Assembly: GCF_018141545.1 (NCBI RefSeq)
Contig: NZ_CP064356.1
Span: forward strand, 372,001 to 436,000
Direction: 5' to 3'
DNA from: Miltoncostaea oceani
Lineage (GTDB): Bacteria; Actinomycetota; Thermoleophilia; Miltoncostaeales; Miltoncostaeaceae
Length of the DNA: 64,000 bases
In this document: positions 17,533 to 25,791 of the stretch, in pieces
Position numbering within the stretch: the stretch's first letter is position 1
Layout: the number at the start of each line of letters is the position of its first letter
Notes under the pieces: model-generated
What the model saw: only the letters and a program-made list of their open reading frames with translations
What the model was told of the DNA's origin: nothing
Databases searched by the model: none
Made by a program: the position numbers and the translations under genes

Positions 17533-17874
17533 TCACGCCTCGTGGACGGGGAGCCCGAGCGCGATCATCAGCTCCGGTGCGGCGGCCACCACCTTCGGCA
17601 TCCCCACCTGGGGGCCGACCGCGACGAGCACGCCGAGCATCTCCTCCGGTGTCGCGCCGGCCGCGAGCGCGCTGGCCACCTCCGCCACGACGGACGCCGG
17701 CGGCGCGTCCACGGCGATCAGGGCGGCGATCCGGACGAGGCCGTACGTGCGGGCGTCGAGCCCCGAGTCGTCGAGGTTCTCGACGCGGGACCCGAGGAGG
17801 CCCTCCAGCACCGAGGGCTCGCCCACGGCCATCCCCCGGAGCGTGTCCGCGGTCTCGGTCGTGACGTGGGGCAA
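17533..17874 (-). CDS. Carboxymuconolactone decarboxylase (CMD/AhpD-like) protein
   Basis: A 113-residue all-helical CMD-fold protein. DARTYGLVRIAALIAV and EVASALAAGATPEEMLGVLVAV match the two conserved helices. The CxxC pair of AhpD peroxidase reductases is absent, so thiol-redox activity is not expected. A TTG start is preferred because GGAAGGG lies about nine bases upstream; the longer reading frame runs back through the 21-bp element and is unlikely. It probably heads a unit with the small basic protein and the DUF2252 gene. Confidence 0.82.
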   Translation of the reverse strand: MPHVTTETADTLRGMAVGEPSVLEGLLGSRVENLDDSGLDARTYGLVRIAALIAVDAPPASVVAEVASALAAGATPEEMLGVLVAVGPQVGMPKVVAAAPELMIALGLPVHEA

Positions 17875-17951
17875 TCGGCGCCACCCTTCCCATCCCGGGC
17901 GGCGCGTCGGGCGCCGTCGCCCCCCGATGCAAACCCCCGGCCAGGGGTGGC

Positions 17952-17972
17952 GCATCGCCCCGATGGGACGAG
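17952..17972 (-). promoter_or_regulatory. 21-bp regulon element, copy 2 (toward CMD gene)
   Basis: Reverse strand CTCGTCCCATCGGGGCGATG plus C, a near-exact consensus copy. It ends 77 bases before the TTG of the CMD gene. Confidence 0.68.
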
Positions 17973-18131
17973 CCGGGTGCCGGGATGGTGCGGGCATCCC
18001 CCGGCGTGGGCATGCGTGCGCGTGCGCCGGTGTCGTGCGCGCCGAGTGGGGCGGCCGGGGGCGCGGGCGGAGGATCGCGTCGCCCGATGACGTGCCGGAC
18101 CACGTCCGGCACCGGCGAGGAGAGATGTGCC

Positions 18132-20342
18132 GTGCCCCCCCGTACCACCATGCCCCCGCGGTTCCCGGCGCCCGTGGACCCGCCGGGGGCGGGGATCCCC
18201 GCCCCCGTCCCCGACGAGATCACCCGGTCCGCCCTCCTCGCCCGCCTGGACCGTGCGACGACCGGCCTGGTGCTCGTCTCCGCCCCCGCGGGGTACGGCA
18301 AGACGACGCTCCTGGCCCAGATGGCGCGCGCGGCCGCGACGCCCGTCGCCTGGCTGACGCTGCGCCCGGCCCACCGCGCCCCGCGCCGCCTCGAGGCCGA
18401 CCTGGCCGCGGCGCTGACGGCCGTCGCGCCCGGCCGGCGGCAGCCGTTCCTGCTCGTCATCGACGACGTCGACGTCCTCACGTCGCGGCGGGCGCTGGCG
18501 GCGGTGGAGGGGCTCGCCGCCGGCCTGCCCGAGGGGTCGCGCGTGGCCCTCGGGTGCCGCGCCGACCCGGGGCTGCTGCTCGGCCGCCGGCAGGTGGAGG
18601 GCGCCGTCCTGCGGATCACCGCGGAGGACCTCGCCTTCGACGAGGCGGAGGTCGCCGCCCTGATGGCCGCGGCCGGCATCGACCTCGGCCCCGGCGAGCT
18701 CGTGGCGGTCGCGGACGGCACGGAGGGCTGGCCCGCCGGGCTGCGGCTCGCGGCGGTGAGGATCGGCGGCCACCCACGGCCGCCGGAGGCCGCCCGGTCG
18801 TTCGCGGGCGACGACCGGCTCGTCGCCGACTACCTGCACGAGGTGATGCTCGACGACCTCGCACCGGAGGTGCGCACCTTCCTGATGCGCACGTCCGTCC
18901 TCGAACCGCTCAGCGGCGACCTGTGCGACGCGGTGCTCGGGACCACCGGGTCGGCGACGCGGCTGCTCGGCCTGGAGCGCTCCAACCTCCTGCTCGTCGT
19001 GCTCGACGACCACGGGGAGAGCTACCGCTACCACCACCTCCTCGGCGACCTCCTGCGCCGCGAGCTGCGCCGGTGCGAACCCGGCGAGGTCGCCGGCCTG
19101 CACGACCGGGCGAGCCGCTGGCACGCCGCCGCGGGCGACGCCGAGCGGGCCGTGCGCCACGCCCTCGCCGCGGGCGACTCCCCGGGGGCGGTCGGGATGC
19201 TCTGGCGCGCGTTCCCCGGGGCCCTCACCCGCGGCGGCATCGGGACGCTGCAGGCGATGCTGGCGCGGTTCGGCGTCGACGAGGTCGTCGCCAGCGCCCC
19301 GCTCGCCGTGGCGTCGGCCTGGTGCTACGCCGAGACCCGCGGCGACCTCGCCGCGCACTGCCTGTCGCTCGCCGAGCGGGTCCCGGTCCCGCCGGGGGCG
19401 GAGGCGCCGGACGGGCTCGCGCCCGCCGCGACTGCGCTGCGGGCCCTCCTCGCCCGCGACGGCATCGGGGCGATGGCGCGCACCGCCGCCGAGGGCTTCC
19501 GGACCGCGCCGGACGACGGGCCGTGGCGCGCGTACCACCGCTTCCTGGAGGGCGTCGCCCGCCACCTCGCCGGTGACCCGGTGCGCGCCCGGGTCCTGCT
19601 GGAGGACGGCGTCGAGCGCGCCGGCCGGGTCGCTCCGAGCGTGCACGCGCTCTGCCTCGCCCAGCTCGCGCTGCTGCTGCTCGCCGAGGACGAGCCGGTG
19701 CGCGGGCTGATGATGGCCCGGCGGTCCCGCGCGGTGATCGCGGAGTGGGGCCTGGGCTCGCAGGGGTCCGCGGCGCTCGGCTACTCCGCCCTCGCCCTCG
19801 CGCTGGCGGTGTCCGGCCACCCGGACGAGGCGCGCGAGAACATCCGGGAGGCGCGGCGGGTCCTGTCGGCCACGGTCGACGCGTCCGCATGGCTCGCCGT
19901 CGAGGTGCGCGTCGCGATGGCGCGCGCGGGCCTCGCGATCGGCGACGACGGCGTCGCGGAGGAGGCCATGTCGGAGGCCGACCGGTTCCGCGGTCAGCTC
20001 GGCGACGCGCCGCTGCTGCGCGACGAGGTCGAGGAGCTCGCCCGCCGCGTGCAGCCGGTGCCGGAGGGCGACGCCGCATGCCTCTCGTCGATCACGGCGG
20101 CGGAGACGCGGGTGCTGCGCCTGCTCCCCACCCACCACTCCGTCCGCGAGATCGGCGACCTCCTGTTCCTCTCGCGGTTCACCGTCAAGAGCCACGCCCA
20201 CTCGCTCTACCGCAAGCTCGGCGTCTCGTGCCGCAGCGAGGCGGTCGAGCGGGCCCGGCAGCTGCGGATCCTCCCGCCGGCCGGAGGGGGCCCTCCCGCC
20301 GCACGGCGGCGGGAGGGGGCCGTGCTCAGAGGCCGAGCTTGA
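18132..20342 (+). CDS. Large LuxR/LAL-type ATPase transcriptional regulator (first)
   Basis: A 736-residue MalT/LAL-like regulator. Walker A is APAGYGKTT (residues 51-59) and Walker B is LLVIDDVD near 105. A central helical-repeat region follows (ARFGVDEVV to VARHLAGDPV), then a C-terminal LuxR HTH (LSSITAAETRVLRLLPTHHS through SRFTVKSHAHSLYRKLG). The GTG start is chosen for GAGGAG upstream and because it gives the usual short head before the NTPase. The C-terminal 20 residues are encoded by a hairpin and overlap the convergent DUF1269 gene, so the original stop may have been earlier. The inducer is unknown. It may act on the 21-bp elements around it. Confidence 0.9.
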   Translation: MPPRTTMPPRFPAPVDPPGAGIPAPVPDEITRSALLARLDRATTGLVLVSAPAGYGKTTLLAQMARAAATPVAWLTLRPAHRAPRRLEADLAAALTAVAPGRRQPFLLVIDDVDVLTSRRALAAVEGLAAGLPEGSRVALGCRADPGLLLGRRQVEGAVLRITAEDLAFDEAEVAALMAAAGIDLGPGELVAVADGTEGWPAGLRLAAVRIGGHPRPPEAARSFAGDDRLVADYLHEVMLDDLAPEVRTFLMRTSVLEPLSGDLCDAVLGTTGSATRLLGLERSNLLLVVLDDHGESYRYHHLLGDLLRRELRRCEPGEVAGLHDRASRWHAAAGDAERAVRHALAAGDSPGAVGMLWRAFPGALTRGGIGTLQAMLARFGVDEVVASAPLAVASAWCYAETRGDLAAHCLSLAERVPVPPGAEAPDGLAPAATALRALLARDGIGAMARTAAEGFRTAPDDGPWRAYHRFLEGVARHLAGDPVRARVLLEDGVERAGRVAPSVHALCLAQLALLLLAEDEPVRGLMMARRSRAVIAEWGLGSQGSAALGYSALALALAVSGHPDEARENIREARRVLSATVDASAWLAVEVRVAMARAGLAIGDDGVAEEAMSEADRFRGQLGDAPLLRDEVEELARRVQPVPEGDAACLSSITAAETRVLRLLPTHHSVREIGDLLFLSRFTVKSHAHSLYRKLGVSCRSEAVERARQLRILPPAGGGPPAARRREGAVLRGRA
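20292..20316. terminator. Hairpin between convergent genes (inside LAL tail)
   Basis: CCTCCCGCCGC and its complement, perfect 11-bp arms with a three-base loop. It lies where the LAL and DUF1269 genes converge and probably ends both transcripts, although the LAL reading frame passes through it. Confidence 0.6.
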
Positions 20343-20823
20343 TCGTCTCGCGGAGGAAGTCCTGCGCCTCCGGGGAGATCATCTGGTACGAGACCTCGCG
20401 TCCGCCGGCGACCATCTCCTCGATGCGCGCCGCGATCGCCAGCGCCGACGCGTCGTCGGCCAGTACGAAGATGCCGGCCTCGTCGCCCTCGATGAGGCGG
20501 CCGGCCTCCTTCATCATCGCGTCGCTGACCCCGCTGTCGCGGGCGCGCGAGATCAGCGCCCCCGCCCCGGCGCCGACGGCCGCGGCGCCCACGAGGGGGG
20601 CGGCGAACAGGCCGACGAGGACGCCGAGCGCCCCGCCCCGCACGGCGCCGACCCCCGCCGTGGCGTCGTGGGTCTGGTGGATCTTCACCCGCCCCTTGTC
20701 GTCCTTGTAGACCAGGGCCGCGTCCTCGACGTCGATCCTGCCCTCCATCACCGCGTCCGCGAGCCGGTCGAGGGCGTCGAGGCCCTCCTCGCGGGTGGGC
20801 ACGCCGATCATGAGCAGCTGCAT
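20326..20823 (-). CDS. DUF1269 membrane-hairpin protein
   Basis: A 165-residue DUF1269 protein. The N-terminal domain (MQLLMIGVPTREEGLDALD) ends in VYKDDKGRVKIHQTHD, a typical family hairpin. A glycine/alanine membrane hairpin (GGALGVLVGLFAAPLVGAAA) follows, then a C-terminal domain (GDEAGIFVLADDASALAIAA). GGAGGAGGG precedes the ATG. The 21-bp element lies 54 bases upstream. The function is unknown; the family is common among stress-induced genes. Confidence 0.85.
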   Translation of the reverse strand: MQLLMIGVPTREEGLDALDRLADAVMEGRIDVEDAALVYKDDKGRVKIHQTHDATAGVGAVRGGALGVLVGLFAAPLVGAAAVGAGAGALISRARDSGVSDAMMKEAGRLIEGDEAGIFVLADDASALAIAARIEEMVAGGREVSYQMISPEAQDFLRETIKLGL

Positions 20824-20877
20824 GGTGACCCTCCTCCTGTACGGGTCCCCCGAGCCAACCGCGCCACGGCGCGCGCG

Positions 20878-20898
20878 GCATCGCCCCGTCCGGATGAA
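20878..20898 (-). promoter_or_regulatory. 21-bp regulon element, copy 3 (toward DUF1269)
   Basis: Reverse strand TTCATCCGGACGGGGCGATG plus C, ending 54 bases before the DUF1269 ATG. It is paired back-to-back with copy 4. Confidence 0.65.
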
Positions 20899-20911
20899 CG
20901 CGTCCCCGGCG

Positions 20912-20932
20912 TTCGTCCCATCGGGGTGATGC
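20912..20932 (+). promoter_or_regulatory. 21-bp regulon element, copy 4 (toward CYTH gene)
   Basis: Plus strand TTCGTCCCATCGGGGTGATG plus C, ending 74 bases before the CYTH-like gene's ATG. Together with copy 3, each of two divergent genes has its own correctly oriented copy. Confidence 0.68.
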
Positions 20933-21006
20933 GACGACCCTCCGGACCGGACGAACCTCCGGTGCACGCCCCGGGGGCATCGACACACGAGTAGAGGAGG
21001 TGACGG

Positions 21007-21795
21007 ATGGCGTCCCGCGCCACGGCCGCCCGGCTGTCCGACGCGCAGGTCGCGGAGGTGCTCGACCTGACCCGCGGCGCGGACAGCGTCGAGCTGAAGC
21101 TCACGGTCCCGCTCTCGGACCGGAGCCGCGCGTCGCAGGCGCTGGGGGTCGACCCCCTCGACGCGCAGCTGCGGCAGGTCTACTTCTTCGACACCCCCGA
21201 CCTCGCGCTGAACCGCGCCGGGCTGGTCGTGCGGGCCCGGCGCGTGCAGCGCCGCGGTGACGACTCGGTCGTGAAGCTCCGCCCCGTCGTGCCGGCCGCC
21301 CTCGACGCCGACCTGCGTGCCTCCCCGTACTTCGGCGTGGAGGTCGACGCGATGCCCGGCGGCTTCGTGTGCTCCGGATCGATGAAGCGGGCGGTGGGCA
21401 AGATCGACGTCCGGGCGACCCTCGCGGCGGGCGACCCGATCCGGCGCCTCTTCTCGAAGGCCCAGCGCCGGCTCTACGCCGCGCACGCCCCAGAGGGGAT
21501 CGACCTCGACGACCTCTCGGTCCTCGGCCCGATCTTCGTGCTGAAGGCGAAGTTCTCGCCGGAGGGGTACGACCGGAGGATCGTGGCCGAGGTCTGGCTC
21601 TACCCCGACAACTCGATGATCCTCGAGTTGTCGACGAAGTGCCTCCCGTCGGAGACGTTCCAGGTCGCCGCCGAGACGCGGGCGTTCCTCGCGGGGCACG
21701 GCATCGACCTGTCGGGCGAGCAGGAGACGAAGACCCGCAAGGCGCTGCAGTACTTCTCCCGCCGGCTCCGCGCGGAGGACCGGGCGACGGCATGA
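21007..21795 (+). CDS. CYTH-like triphosphate-tunnel domain protein
   Basis: A 262-residue protein of the CYTH/triphosphate tunnel metalloenzyme type, whose members hydrolyse or cyclise triphosphates or act on polyphosphate. Strand 1 reads SVELKLTV (residues 27-34), matching ExExK except that the first Glu is Ser. VYFFDTPDLALNRAGLVVRARR and DSVVKLRPV are the typical Tyr-Asp-Thr and Lys-Arg strands. A C-terminal Lys/Arg stretch (ETKTRKALQYFSRRL) follows. GAGGAGGTGA precedes the ATG. The substrate is unknown; two membrane protein genes follow on the same strand. Confidence 0.78.
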   Translation: MASRATAARLSDAQVAEVLDLTRGADSVELKLTVPLSDRSRASQALGVDPLDAQLRQVYFFDTPDLALNRAGLVVRARRVQRRGDDSVVKLRPVVPAALDADLRASPYFGVEVDAMPGGFVCSGSMKRAVGKIDVRATLAAGDPIRRLFSKAQRRLYAAHAPEGIDLDDLSVLGPIFVLKAKFSPEGYDRRIVAEVWLYPDNSMILELSTKCLPSETFQVAAETRAFLAGHGIDLSGEQETKTRKALQYFSRRLRAEDRATA

Positions 21796-21847
21796 GCGCG
21801 CCGGGCGCCCCCGTCCGCGCCGGCGCCGGCCGGCCGCGGGTGCGCCC

Positions 21848-22672
21848 GTGAACCTCGTCATCGGGGGGCTCGTCCTCGTCGCCGTCGTCGCGGTCGCGTC
21901 GGCGGCGATGCTGCTCGTCCGGCGGAGCTCGCCGGAGGGCAGCCGCTTCACCGACGGGGACCGGGCGTCCGGCGTGTTCGGGGTGCTGGCGACGGGGTTC
22001 TCGGTGCTGCTCGGCTTCATCATCTTCCTGGCGTTCACGAGCTACGACGAGTCGCGCACCGGCGCGGAGGCGGAGGCACTGGTCGTGGCCCAGCAGGTGC
22101 AGACCGCCCAGTTCCTGCCGCCCGCCGTCCGCGCCGAGCTGACGGGTGAGCTCATCTGCTACGGCCGGAGCGTCGTCGGCCCGGAGTGGGACCGGATGGA
22201 CGACGGCACCCAGGGCGACGCGATCAACCCGTGGGGGGTGGCGCTCTTCCGGACGATCCGGGGCGTGGAGCCGCGGACCGCGAGCGAGGGGTCCGCCTAC
22301 GACACGTGGCTCGACCAGACCTCGGCGCGGGAGGAGGCGCGGCTTGACCGCATCCACGGCGCCGAGGGCGTCATACCCGTCCCGCTCTGGATCGCCCTCT
22401 TCTTCATCTCCGCCGTCGTGTTCGTCTACATGCTGTTCTTCGCGGACGCGGCGGAGGGGGCCGTCACCCAGGCCCTCCTGATGGGCTCCGTCGCCGCCGT
22501 CATCACGGTGATGCTGCTCCTGCTGGCGTTCCTCGACAGCCCGTTCGGGTCGGGCGTCGGGCGGCTCGAGCCGACCGCGATGGAGCGCACCCTGCGGATC
22601 GCCGACCAGGCGCTCGACGCCATCGGGCGCACGGTGCGCCCGCCGTGCGACGCCCGCGGGATCCCGTCGTGA
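21848..22672 (+). CDS. DUF4239 family membrane protein
   Basis: A 274-residue membrane protein with four hydrophobic helices: residues 5-24, a GFSVLLGFIIFLAF helix near 55, and two C-terminal helices (LFFISAVVFVYMLFF and GSVAAVITVMLLLLAFLD). The intervening extramembrane part starts SYDESRTGAEAEALVVAQQ, a typical DUF4239 segment. A GTG start is used and no closer ATG exists. The stop overlaps the next GTG (GTGA), so the pair is coupled. The function is unknown. Confidence 0.78.
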   Translation: MNLVIGGLVLVAVVAVASAAMLLVRRSSPEGSRFTDGDRASGVFGVLATGFSVLLGFIIFLAFTSYDESRTGAEAEALVVAQQVQTAQFLPPAVRAELTGELICYGRSVVGPEWDRMDDGTQGDAINPWGVALFRTIRGVEPRTASEGSAYDTWLDQTSAREEARLDRIHGAEGVIPVPLWIALFFISAVVFVYMLFFADAAEGAVTQALLMGSVAAVITVMLLLLAFLDSPFGSGVGRLEPTAMERTLRIADQALDAIGRTVRPPCDARGIPS

Positions 22673-23310
22673 GCACCGGTGCGCGGGGGTGGCGGGAGGG
22701 CTGGGTGGACGTCGTGGCCACCGTCCTGCTGGCCCTCGCCACCGTCGCGACCGCCTGGAGCGGGTACCAGGCGAGCCGCTGGAACGGCGAGCAGGCCGCC
22801 GCGGCGGGGCGCGCGAACGCCGCCCGCATCGAGTCGACGGGGGCCGCCGGTCGGGCGGACGCGCAGACCCAGATCGACGTCGCCTCGTTCACGGCGTGGG
22901 TCGATGCCTACGCACGCGGGGAGGACCGGCTCGCCGTGTTCTACCGGCGGCGGTTCCGACCGGAGTTCGCCCCCGCCGTCGACGCCTGGATCGCGACGCG
23001 GCCCCTCCGCCGCGCCGACGCGCCGCTGACGCCGTTCGCGATGCCGCAGTACACGCTCGCGGCACGGGAGGAGGCGGCGCGGCTCGCCGCCCGCGCCGAC
23101 GACCAGTCGGCGCAGGTCCGCCTCTTCATCCAGCGCTCCACGAACTACGTCCTCGCGGTGGTCCTCTTCGCCGCGACCCTGTTCTTCGCGGGGATGAGCG
23201 CGAAGCTGCCCTCGCCGCGCCTGCGCCTCGCCCTCCTCGTCATGGGCCTCGTGGTGTTCGCGGGCGCGCTGGTGTGGATCGCGACGTCGCCGGTCAGCGT
23301 CTCGGTCTGA
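22669..23310 (+). CDS. Three-helix membrane protein coupled to DUF4239
   Basis: A 213-residue protein with one N-terminal helix (VATVLLALATVATAWSGYQ) and two adjacent C-terminal helices (VLAVVLFAATLFFAGMS, LALLVMGLVVFAGALVWI). Between them lies a soluble helical segment containing YRRRFRPEFAPAVDAWIATRP. This topology resembles DUF4337-like proteins, but I cannot assign a family firmly. It is translationally coupled to the DUF4239 gene, which suggests a two-protein membrane complex. Confidence 0.72.
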   Translation: MSTGARGWREGWVDVVATVLLALATVATAWSGYQASRWNGEQAAAAGRANAARIESTGAAGRADAQTQIDVASFTAWVDAYARGEDRLAVFYRRRFRPEFAPAVDAWIATRPLRRADAPLTPFAMPQYTLAAREEAARLAARADDQSAQVRLFIQRSTNYVLAVVLFAATLFFAGMSAKLPSPRLRLALLVMGLVVFAGALVWIATSPVSVSV

Positions 23311-23322
23311 GCGGGCGGGCGG

Positions 23323-24516
23323 TCAGGGGGCCGGGTGCCCCGCCCCCACGGCGTCGGCCGGGTGCTCGCGTGCCGTCTGGCGCCGGAGCGCCTCGACCCC
23401 GCCGACGACGAGGGCGATCATCACGATGGTGCCGACCAGGCGCCGCGGGGCCCCCGTCGGCCCCCACGCCAGGACGAGGAGGGCCACCACCAGGACGCCG
23501 GCGTGGACGGCGGCGGCGTGGTCGCGCATGGCCGGGGCGATCCACGACCGGATGGCGCGCGCCGGCCGGGTCGGGCCGCTGAGCACGGCCCAGACGAGGC
23601 CGACGAGGCCGATCGCCACGAGGCCGAGCGCGATCTCCCCGAGCACCTCCGTGCCGACCAGCCACACCGTCGCGGCGGCGCTGCGGGTGGGGGGTTCCGC
23701 CAGCGCCTCGACGACGGCGTCGCCCACGAGGCGCCGCACCACGAGCAGCACGAGCCCGACCACCAGCAGGCCGAGGGCCGTCGCGCGCACCGCCTGGCGC
23801 CGGAACCCCTCCGCGAGGTACACGGCGCCCGCGAGCAGGGCGAGCACCACCACCAGCAGCACCGGCGAGAGCACGTCGAGCGTGGCGACGGCGTCCTGCG
23901 CCGCCGCGAGCTCGTCGGACTCCATCAGGACGAACTCGGCGGCGCCGGGCCGGGGCGCCCCCCCGATGCCGAGCTCCGCGCGGAGGCTCGCGACGAGGGG
24001 CGTCAGGTCGAGCACGACCTCGCCGCCGGTCGTCGTGACGAGCTCGCCGTCGTCGCCCCGGAGGACCGCGACGAGGCGCGTGTGCGCCCGCCGGTTGACC
24101 TCCTCCCACACCGACTGGACGGTGGGGCGCTGCAGGAACGTGTCGGCGCGGTCGAGGGCCACGTTCCGCAACCCCGCCGCGATCGGCTCCGCCAGCGGGT
24201 CGAGGGCGGGGGGCAGCCTCATGCGCAGGCCCTCCACCACCGAGGGGTCGTCGAAGAGGGCGTCGACGATCCGCAGCGACACCGCCTCGCGGACGTCGGC
24301 GTCCTGCAGCAGCTCGCTGCTCGTCTCGGTCCACCGGTCCGTATCGAGCAGCTGCCGCTGCACCCACACCGTCAGCGTCGACGCGAGCGCCACGACGCAG
24401 GCGAGGCCGATCATCCCGTAGACCAGGGCGCGGCGGCGGCCGGGGGTCAGTCCCCCCCGGCCCGGGGCGTCCCCGTCCCCGGTGTCGCGCCCCTGCCGGC
24501 CGGTGGTCTCGTCCAT
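23323..24516 (-). CDS. Large integral membrane protein with extracytoplasmic domain
   Basis: 397 residues. An N-terminal helix (LVYGMIGLACVVALASTLTVW) is followed by a soluble domain of about 170 residues (VQRQLLDTDRWTETSSELL, RIVDALFDDPSVVEGLRMRL) and then four to five helices (LLVVVLALLAGAVYLAEGF onward). The first-helix plus 'D.D.W..T...LL....V' pattern is recurrent in actinobacterial membrane proteins of unknown role. GAGGAGCG precedes the ATG. It is divergent from the PLDc_N/SHOCT gene, with a 21-bp element facing each way between them. Confidence 0.75.
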   Translation of the reverse strand: MDETTGRQGRDTGDGDAPGRGGLTPGRRRALVYGMIGLACVVALASTLTVWVQRQLLDTDRWTETSSELLQDADVREAVSLRIVDALFDDPSVVEGLRMRLPPALDPLAEPIAAGLRNVALDRADTFLQRPTVQSVWEEVNRRAHTRLVAVLRGDDGELVTTTGGEVVLDLTPLVASLRAELGIGGAPRPGAAEFVLMESDELAAAQDAVATLDVLSPVLLVVVLALLAGAVYLAEGFRRQAVRATALGLLVVGLVLLVVRRLVGDAVVEALAEPPTRSAAATVWLVGTEVLGEIALGLVAIGLVGLVWAVLSGPTRPARAIRSWIAPAMRDHAAAVHAGVLVVALLVLAWGPTGAPRRLVGTIVMIALVVGGVEALRRQTAREHPADAVGAGHPAP

Positions 24517-24589
24517 CGCGCGCGCTCCTCCGTCGCGGATCGCGGCGCACCCGCCGCGGGGACGATCCAACCGCCGACGGGGGGGCCCG

Positions 24590-24610
24590 GCATCGGCCGG
24601 AGGGGATGAG
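24590..24610 (-). promoter_or_regulatory. 21-bp regulon element, copy 5
   Basis: Reverse strand CTCATCCCCTCCGGCCGATG plus C, ending 73 bases before the ATG of the large membrane protein gene. Confidence 0.6.
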
Positions 24611-24635
24611 ACGGGCGGGGGGCGCCGCCCGCGCG

Positions 24636-24656
24636 TTCACCCCATCGGGAGGATGG
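24636..24656 (+). promoter_or_regulatory. 21-bp regulon element, copy 6
   Basis: Plus strand TTCACCCCATCGGGAGGATG plus G, the only copy not ending in GATGC. It lies 109 bases before the PLDc_N/SHOCT gene, farther than the other copies. Confidence 0.55.
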
Positions 24657-24765
24657 CCGCGCCGGGTGCCGCTGGTTCGATGGACGCCGTGGCCGCCCGG
24701 TCGCGACGCCCGGAGACGCCGGGGCGCACGGGCGGGACGGCGACCCAACGCGGAAAGGACTGCAC

Positions 24766-25146
24766 ATGGACTGGAGCTTCTGGGATGTCCTGTGGACCAC
24801 CTTCGTGGTGTTCCTCTGGATCAGCGTCCTCATGATCTACTTCAACGTCGTCATCGACGTCTTCCGGAGCCACGACCTGTCGGGGTGGGCGAAGGCGGGT
24901 TGGCTCGTCGTCCTCGTCGTGCTGCCGTTCCTCGGCCTGCTGATCTACGTCATCACCCGTGGACCGAAGATGGCGGAGCGCGGGATGCGGGACCAGCTCG
25001 AGCGTGCCGACCAGATCCGCGCGGCCTACGGCGACGGGAGCGGTGCCGCGGCGGACCAGATCGCCCGCGCGAAGGAGCTGCTGGACAGCGGCGCGATCGA
25101 CGCCGGCGAGTACGAGCAGCTGAAGAGCCGGGCGCTCGCCGCCTGA
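24766..25146 (+). CDS. PLDc_N membrane region plus SHOCT protein
   Basis: 126 residues. Two hydrophobic helices (VLWTTFVVFLWISVLMIYF and GWLVVLVVLPFLGLLIYVI) match the PLDc_N membrane module found at the N-terminus of cardiolipin synthases and in stand-alone proteins. They are followed by RGPKMAERG and a C-terminal SHOCT domain (IARAKELLDSGAIDAGEYEQLK). GGAAAGGA precedes the ATG. No catalytic HKD motif is present, so it is not a phospholipase. This combination is common in actinobacterial stress regulons. Confidence 0.85.
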   Translation: MDWSFWDVLWTTFVVFLWISVLMIYFNVVIDVFRSHDLSGWAKAGWLVVLVVLPFLGLLIYVITRGPKMAERGMRDQLERADQIRAAYGDGSGAAADQIARAKELLDSGAIDAGEYEQLKSRALAA

Positions 25147-25153
25147 GCGACGT

Positions 25154-25186
25154 GGAGGGGCGCCGCCCGCCGGGCGCCGCCCCTCC
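25154..25186. terminator. GC hairpin between convergent genes
   Basis: GGAGGGGCG and its counterpart form an imperfect stem of about 16 bp with one central mismatch. It sits exactly between the ends of the PLDc_N/SHOCT and HD-domain genes. Confidence 0.6.
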
Positions 25187-25188
25187 GC

Positions 25189-25647
25189 TCAGGGGGCCCG
25201 CGCCAGGAGGGCCCGCGCCCGGGCGTACGGCGGGGCCCACGGCGCGCCCGGGTCGCGCGGGTGGCGCGCCCGGTCCTCGATGTCGGCACGTTTCACCGTC
25301 CGCGCGATCCGGCCCGCGCGGCCCGGGGCACGGGCGATCTCACGGGTGTGCTCCAGGAACGCGTGGTCGTCGGCGTCGCCCGCGTCGCGTGTGAGCAGGC
25401 GCACCGCGGCGACCTCGTCGGGGCCGAGGCCGGCGCCGGCGAGGTCGTGCTCACCGAGCCCCGTCCACTCGAGCGCGTCGTGCAGCCACGCGACACGGCG
25501 GGCGAACGGCGGCACGGCCTCCGCGACCCGCCGGACGTGATCGATGTACGGCCGTCCGCTCGGCTCGACCTGCCCGCGGTGCGCGCGCTCGGCGAGCGCC
25601 CGGGCGTCCTCCGCCGTCGCCGTCCCGTTCCCACGTCCCGCGTCCAT
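25189..25647 (-). CDS. HD-domain phosphohydrolase (SpoT/MESH1-like)
   Basis: A 152-residue metal-dependent phosphohydrolase domain. AERAHRGQVEPSGRPYIDHVRRVAE contains the first His and the 'H.GQ....PY..H' signature of the RelA/SpoT hydrolase domain. RVAWLHDALEWTG holds the HD pair, and RTVKRADIEDRARHP the later Asp. It lacks synthetase or TGS domains. Small stand-alone members can hydrolyse (p)ppGpp, but that activity here is inference. The 21-bp element lies only 30 bases before the ATG. Confidence 0.8.
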   Translation of the reverse strand: MDAGRGNGTATAEDARALAERAHRGQVEPSGRPYIDHVRRVAEAVPPFARRVAWLHDALEWTGLGEHDLAGAGLGPDEVAAVRLLTRDAGDADDHAFLEHTREIARAPGRAGRIARTVKRADIEDRARHPRDPGAPWAPPYARARALLARAP

Positions 25648-25677
25648 GGGTCACGGTCCCGCGCCGGGGCCGCGCGC

Positions 25678-25698
25678 GCATCACCCCGATGGGGCGAG
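25678..25698 (-). promoter_or_regulatory. 21-bp regulon element, copy 7 (toward HD gene)
   Basis: Reverse strand CTCGCCCCATCGGGGTGATG plus C, ending 30 bases before the HD-domain ATG. It is back-to-back with copy 8. Confidence 0.65.
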
Positions 25699-25710
25699 CG
25701 CCGTCCGGGC

Positions 25711-25731
25711 TTCATCCCATCGGGGCGATGC
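25711..25731 (+). promoter_or_regulatory. 21-bp regulon element, copy 8 (exact consensus)
   Basis: Plus strand TTCATCCCATCGGGGCGATG plus C, matching the consensus at every position. It ends 60 bases before the DUF7144 ATG. Confidence 0.7.
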
Positions 25732-25791
25732 CGGGGCGCCGCCACCGTCGTTTCATCGACGCGCCCGCACCTCGGACGAAAGGACGCCACC

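Noticed and set aside
17875-17997. Upstream ATG start for the CMD-family gene
   Set aside because: It would place the 21-bp element inside the coding region. The TTG at 17874 has a good ribosome site and starts just before the conserved domain.
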